From positions 1 to 7,020 of the forward strand of contig LUYR01000019.1 in the NCBI GenBank assembly GCA_001603335.1: a stretch of 7,020 nucleotides of DNA, given 5' to 3'. Made by a program: the position numbers and the translations under genes. This DNA comes from Rhodospirillales bacterium Alpha_05 (GTDB taxonomy: Bacteria; Pseudomonadota; Alphaproteobacteria; Rhodospirillales; Rhodospirillaceae). Below the pieces are notes generated by a model. It was not told the origin of the DNA and searched no databases. It saw only the letters and a list, made by a program, of their open reading frames with translations. The first letter of the stretch is position 1; each line of letters opens with the position of its first letter. Positions 4,078-7,020 of this stretch are shown one piece after another.

Positions 4078-4515
4078 TCAGACCGGCATTTGCGCGGTGA
4101 CCAACAGGGTCATCACTGTGGCTTCGTCCTGGTTCGCGACGTTCACCTTCCAGCGCACGATGCCGCGATCCGGCTTGCTTTCCGAGCGCCGCAGCATCTC
4201 GACCTCGCGGCTGACGGTGAGGGTGTCGCCGGGCCGCACCGGCGCGTGCCAGCGGAGCTCGTCCACGCCCATGCCGACCACCGGGGTGTCGCCGAACGGC
4301 TTCGCGCCGATGAACGCGCGCATCGCCAGCGCCGCGACGTGCCAGCCGCTCGCGATCAACGTGCCGAACCGCCCGGAGGCGGCGGCCTCCGGGTCGGTGT
4401 GCTGGGCCTGGGGATCGAACGCGTGGCCGAAGCCGACGATCTCCTCGGCGGAAACCGTGATCGGCGCGCCGGTCCAGACCTCGCCGAGGGCGAGGTCGCT
4501 CCAGGTGCGGTTCAT
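4078..4515 (-). CDS. MaoC family hot-dog dehydratase/hydratase (145 aa)
   Basis: The protein has the single hot-dog fold of the MaoC/(R)-enoyl hydratase family. A helix, SAEEIVGFGHAF, leads into FDPQAQHTD (33-41), which carries the catalytic pair Asp34 and His39. SGRFGTLIASGWHVAAL follows (the hot-dog helix), then the strands GVDELRWHAPVRPGDTLTV. Such enzymes add water to, or remove it from, (R)-3-hydroxyacyl-CoA or related acyl thioesters; the precise substrate cannot be read here. A length of 145 residues is normal. It is downstream gene of a two-gene operon with the FMN reductase, whose TGA lies 3 bases before this ATG (TGAGCCATG), so translation is probably coupled. The unit ends at the bidirectional terminator near 4000. 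Confidence 0.88.
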   Translation of the reverse strand: MNRTWSDLALGEVWTGAPITVSAEEIVGFGHAFDPQAQHTDPEAAASGRFGTLIASGWHVAALAMRAFIGAKPFGDTPVVGMGVDELRWHAPVRPGDTLTVSREVEMLRRSESKPDRGIVRWKVNVANQDEATVMTLLVTAQMPV

Positions 4516-4518
4516 GGC

Positions 4519-5088
4519 TCAGGCCTTTTCGAGGGCGACGGAGGCGGGCTTGGCGACGTCGCGCAGCAGGTCGCGCACGCCGTCCTTGAGGAAGCCCAAG
4601 GTGGTCTCGTCGACGAGGCGGCCGTCCTTGACCTTTTCGTGCACCAGCCCGATCACCGTCTGCGGCCGCGAAACCGGGCGCGCGGCGATCGCGAACAGGG
4701 TCTCGTTGAGCGACGACTGGGCGCGCACGCCGCCGGTGAACGCCGGGGACGAGGTAAAGGTGAGCACCGGCTTGCCGATCAGGGTCGAGCGCGCGTAGGG
4801 GCGCGACGCCCAGTCGAGCGCGTTCTTGAGCACGCCGGGCATGCCGTAGTTGAACTCGGGGCTGGCGATGACGATGCCGTCGGCGTCGGCGATCGCCTGG
4901 CGCAGCGCGGCGACGCGCGCAGGCGGCGTCGCGGTGTCTTCGTCCTGGTTGTAGAACGGCAGGCCTTCGAGTGAGAAGATCTCGATGGTGGCGACGTCGG
5001 CGACCGCGTCGGCGAGGGTCTTCAAGATCGCGGTGTTGTAGGACTCGCGGCGCAAACTGCCGGAGATCGCGAGAATTTTGGCTTTCAC
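4519..5088 (-). CDS. NADPH-dependent FMN reductase / quinone reductase (flavodoxin-like fold, 189 aa)
   Basis: Family motifs are clear. GSLRRESYN (10-18) is the FMN phosphate loop after the first strand. LPFYNQDED (43-51) is the usual second motif. SPEFNYGMPGVLKNALDW (76-93) is the FMN isoalloxazine and dimer-contact signature. The length fits the YieF/ArsH-related NAD(P)H-dependent FMN reductases, cytoplasmic dimers that reduce FMN, quinones or other electrophiles and limit oxidative stress. The start is GTG at 5088, chosen because AGGAG (5101-5097) lies 8 bases upstream and the protein then begins MKAKILAISGS, the normal N terminus. It is followed after 3 bases by the MaoC-like gene. A weak promoter candidate lies at 5131-5158. 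Natural substrate unknown. Confidence 0.92.
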   Translation of the reverse strand: MKAKILAISGSLRRESYNTAILKTLADAVADVATIEIFSLEGLPFYNQDEDTATPPARVAALRQAIADADGIVIASPEFNYGMPGVLKNALDWASRPYARSTLIGKPVLTFTSSPAFTGGVRAQSSLNETLFAIAARPVSRPQTVIGLVHEKVKDGRLVDETTLGFLKDGVRDLLRDVAKPASVALEKA

Positions 5089-5130
5089 GGGTGGTACTCC
5101 TGAAACGGCGAAACGAAATCTGTCTTCAGC

Positions 5131-5158
5131 GATCTATTCCTTCGCCGCCGATGCGCAA
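5131..5158 (-). promoter_or_regulatory. Weak promoter candidate of the FMN reductase/MaoC operon, within an inverted repeat
   Basis: On the minus strand TTGCGC (5158-5153, 4 of 6) and TAGATC (5136-5131, 3 of 6) are 16 bases apart. The inverted repeat TTCGCC-N12-GGCGAA (5141-5164) covers the -35 box and much of the spacer, as an operator would. The match is modest. Confidence 0.3.
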
Positions 5159-5234
5159 GGCGAAATCGTTCCGCCGGGTTTACCATCGCGTCCGCGCGTC
5201 AAAAAAGATCGTGGAAATCGAACGCACTACGACG

Positions 5235-5272
5235 AACCCGGGAGCCCCAGGCAACGGTGTTTCCCGGTTTTT
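5235..5272 (+). terminator. Terminator-like hairpin ahead of the VOC gene, first of two
   Basis: AACC-C-GGGA (5235-5243, one bulged C) pairs with TCCCGGTT (5262-5269), with an 18-base loop and a T run at 5268-5272. On the minus strand no T run follows. It sits between the divergent FMN reductase start and the VOC start codon, pointing into the VOC gene. It either attenuates VOC transcription or ends a short plus-strand RNA. Confidence 0.45.
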
Positions 5273-5281
5273 GCAACGCTC

Positions 5282-5302
5282 GGGGGCGAGACTCCCCCTT
5301 TT
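5282..5302 (+). terminator. Terminator-like hairpin ahead of the VOC gene, second of two
   Basis: GGGGG (5282-5286) and CCCCC (5294-5298) pair around CGAGACT and run straight into TTTT (5299-5302). The stem is short and the T tract modest. It lies only 15 bases before the VOC ribosome binding site, which leaves no room for a promoter between them. Confidence 0.4.
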
Positions 5303-5328
5303 CCGATCACCCTCGACGGAGATACGGC

Positions 5329-6096
5329 ATGACCATCCCCAACGGCCAATTCGTCTGGTACGAGCACCTCACCCACGATGCCGCGGCGGCGGCGGCGTTC
5401 TACCAGCACGTCGTCGGCTGGAGCGCGGCACCCGCCGACATCCCCGACGCGCCGCCCTACACCATCCTGAGCGCCGGCGAACGCCCGGTGGCGGGGCTGA
5501 TGACCTTCCCCGAGGGTTGCGGCGTCGGCAGCGATCCGGGCTGGATCGGCTACGTCTCGGTCGACGACGTCGACGCTTTCGTCGCCAAGGTCGAGGCGCT
5601 GGGCGGCAAGCTCCACGTCGGGCCGATGGAGATCGCCGAGGTCGGGCGGTTCGCCGTGGTCGCCGACCCGCAGGGCGCGGTGTTCGCGCTCTACAAGAGC
5701 GCCTGCGAGGGCCCGCCGCCGCTGCCGATGGGCACCCCGGGCCTCGCCGGTTGGCACGAGCTCTGGGCCAAGGACGGTGCGGCGGCGTTCGCCTTCTACG
5801 CCGAGCTGTTCGGCTGGACCAAGACCGAGGCCTTCGACATGGGGCCCAACGGCGTCTACCAGCTGTTCGCCACCGCGAGCGAGGCGGTGGGCGGGATGAT
5901 GACCGCCGACGCGGGCGTGAGCACCGGCTGGCTGTTCTATTTCAACGTGCCGGAGCTCGACGCGGCGATGGCGCGGGTGCTGGACAAGGGCGGCAAGGTC
6001 GCGTTCGGCCCGCAGGAAGTGCCGGGCGGCCTGTGGATCATCCAGTGCCACGATCCCCAGGGCGGCGAGTTCGCGCTGGTCGCGCCGGTGCGCTAG
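5329..6096 (+). CDS. VOC family protein with two glyoxalase-fold domains (255 aa)
   Basis: The protein consists of two tandem vicinal-oxygen-chelate domains. The first (about 6-121) starts GQFVWYEHLTHDAAAAAAFY and ends GRFAVVADPQGAVFALYK. The second (about 134-255) starts GWHELWAKDGAAAFAFYAELFGW and ends IIQCHDPQGGEFALVAPVR. The repeated pattern, W.EL...D...A..FY..LFGW at the start and DPQG..FAL at the end, shows an internal duplication. It resembles the CFP30B/CFP32 group of actinobacterial and proteobacterial proteins, many of unknown function; lactoylglutathione lyase activity should not be assumed. The start at 5329 is supported by GGAG (5318-5321), 7 bases upstream, and gives MTIPNGQFVWYE; an in-frame ATG at 5257 would add 24 unlike residues and lies inside a hairpin. 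Its last 59 bases overlap the convergent DUF763 gene. Confidence 0.9.
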   Translation: MTIPNGQFVWYEHLTHDAAAAAAFYQHVVGWSAAPADIPDAPPYTILSAGERPVAGLMTFPEGCGVGSDPGWIGYVSVDDVDAFVAKVEALGGKLHVGPMEIAEVGRFAVVADPQGAVFALYKSACEGPPPLPMGTPGLAGWHELWAKDGAAAFAFYAELFGWTKTEAFDMGPNGVYQLFATASEAVGGMMTADAGVSTGWLFYFNVPELDAAMARVLDKGGKVAFGPQEVPGGLWIIQCHDPQGGEFALVAPVR

Positions 6097-7020
6097 GCTC
6101 GGGGCCGAACACGCTCATGCCGCCATAGCCGTGCGAGGCGTCGCGCTCCGCCGCGACGAGGTCGTCGAAGGCGGGGCCGCGCGCGCTGCGCTCGAGGGCG
6201 CGGGATTGCGCATCGAGGCGCTTCAGTGCCGCCATGCGGTCGTCGTTGCCGAGGCGCGCCGACGCCACCGCCGCCTTCAGCACTTCGAGGGTGCGGTCGT
6301 AGACCTTGAGCGGCACCGGATAGGGGTGGCGATCCTTGCCGCCGTGGGCGAGGGAGAAGCGCGCCGGATCGCTGAAGCGGCAGGGCGTGCCGTGCACCAC
6401 CTCGGCCACCTGCGCCAGCGCCCGCACCGTGCGCGCACCGACGCCGGGCACCAGCAACAGCTCGGAAAAATCCCGCGGACCGGCTTCCGCCGCCGCCGCG
6501 AGCGCGCCGTGCAGACGGCGCAGCACCACGTTCTCCGCCCGCACCTCGTGGTGCGCGGGCATGATCAGGTGCGGCAGCAGCGGCTGGGCGGGCGGCGGCG
6601 ATGCGATGCCTTCGAACGCCGCGAGCTCGCGGGTGATGCGGCTGGGGCCGAAGTCTACCAGAAGGTCGAGTTGCGCGGTGCGCGACGCTGCGGCGCGGCG
6701 GTCGGCGAGGTTGACGATTTCGCCCTGGTTCTCGCCGTCGATCGCGGCGTGCGGCGCGTCGACGAAGCTTTTCAAATCCTCGGAAAGCCAATGATAGCGC
6801 CGCGCTTGCCGCGCTTGGCCGTTCATCCCCTGCTGCACCACCGTCCACTTGCCGTCGTCGGCGACGATGAAGCCGTGGAGATAAAGATCGAAGCCGTCCT
6901 GCACCGCCGCGCTGTCGACCTTGGCGACGAGGCGGCTCGCCTGCGCCATCGCCGCGCCGTCGAAGCCGACCCGCTCGCCGATCGCCAGCAGTTCGCCGGG
7001 GGTCTCGCGCGAATGCTTGC
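6038..7020 (-). CDS. DUF763 domain protein, N-terminal part outside the window
   Basis: The frame is open from the right edge to the TGA at 6038-6040, with about 326 residues visible. It enters with KHSRETPGELLAIGERVGF and an ATG at 6949 (MAQASRLV) is internal. Recognisable parts: QDGFDLYLHGFIVADDGKW, VVQQGMN, ARRYHWLSE, VDAPHAAIDG, IVNLADRRA, then HLIMPAHHEVRAENVVLRRL. A helix-hairpin-helix-like segment, FSELLLVPGVGARTVRALAQ, follows, and then FSLAHGGKDRHPYPVPLKVYDRTLEVLKAA. These are the conserved blocks of DUF763, a family in bacteria and archaea with no established activity. The HhH-like segment suggests DNA contact, perhaps in repair, but that is inference. The last 20 or so residues are low-complexity (PSAPARPARTRRPGDRGTG) and are encoded in the overlap with the VOC gene. 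Confidence 0.85.
   Translation of the reverse strand, partial: KHSRETPGELLAIGERVGFDGAAMAQASRLVAKVDSAAVQDGFDLYLHGFIVADDGKWTVVQQGMNGQARQARRYHWLSEDLKSFVDAPHAAIDGENQGEIVNLADRRAAASRTAQLDLLVDFGPSRITRELAAFEGIASPPPAQPLLPHLIMPAHHEVRAENVVLRRLHGALAAAAEAGPRDFSELLLVPGVGARTVRALAQVAEVVHGTPCRFSDPARFSLAHGGKDRHPYPVPLKVYDRTLEVLKAAVASARLGNDDRMAALKRLDAQSRALERSARGPAFDDLVAAERDASHGYGGMSVFGPEPSAPARPARTRRPGDRGTG

Noticed and set aside
4090..4974. A 294-residue plus-strand open frame
   Set aside because: It is antisense to the MaoC-like and FMN reductase genes, which have clear family motifs, and its composition is typical of an opposite-strand shadow.
1..7020. Mobile element, phage, CRISPR or defence island
   Set aside because: No transposase, integrase, terminal inverted repeats, direct-repeat array or defence-type gene was found. 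The one tRNA gene is intact and shows no attachment-site duplication in the window.

Overview
The window is GC-rich chromosomal DNA, most likely from an alphaproteobacterium of the Rhodospirillales type. This is inferred from the strong G/C bias at third codon positions, the cluster of a CnoX/YbbN-like thioredoxin-TPR protein, a LON-domain protein and a Trm112-like protein, and a DUF763 gene. I see no insertion sequence, phage gene, integrase, CRISPR array or toxin-antitoxin pair. It reads as ordinary core or near-core genome. The parts worth a second look are the intergenic regions.

Layout, left to right. (1) 1-252, minus: the N-terminal part of a class I/II PLP aminotransferase (DapC-like), running off the left edge. 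(2) 360-830, minus: a small membrane protein of unknown family with its own strong promoter (TTGACA-17-TATAGG) and a clear intrinsic terminator. (3) 831-1284: a 454-base intergenic region. It holds a minus-strand intrinsic terminator (897-929) that no protein gene needs. Upstream of it lie several stem-loops and an exposed anti-Shine-Dalgarno motif, so I propose a small RNA of about 190 nt. The same region carries the promoter of the next gene, with a 15-bp palindrome lying between its -35 and -10 boxes. (4) 1285-1845, plus: a GNAT acetyltransferase whose stop codon overlaps that of the convergent gene.

(5) 1842-3691, minus: a three-gene operon, transcribed in the order CnoX/YbbN-like thioredoxin-TPR co-chaperone, LON substrate-binding-domain protein, Trm112/UPF0434 protein. 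The last two are joined by an ATGA overlap. (6) 3894-3968, plus: tRNA-Gly(GCC) with its promoter and a bidirectional terminator. (7) 4078-5088, minus: a two-gene operon of an NADPH-dependent FMN/quinone reductase (GTG start) and a MaoC-like hot-dog hydratase, 3 bases apart. (8) 5089-5328: a divergent intergenic region with two tandem terminator-like hairpins on the plus strand, just ahead of the next gene. (9) 5329-6096, plus: a two-domain VOC (glyoxalase-fold) protein. (10) 6038-7020, minus: a DUF763 protein, incomplete at its N terminus, whose C-terminal end overlaps the VOC gene by 59 bases.

How the genes may work together: the CnoX/LON/Trm112 operon is the only clearly integrated unit and points to protein quality control. 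The FMN reductase and MaoC pair suggests redox or fatty-acyl/quinone metabolism, but no pathway can be assigned. The best candidate for something undescribed is the putative small RNA at about 897-1081 on the minus strand.
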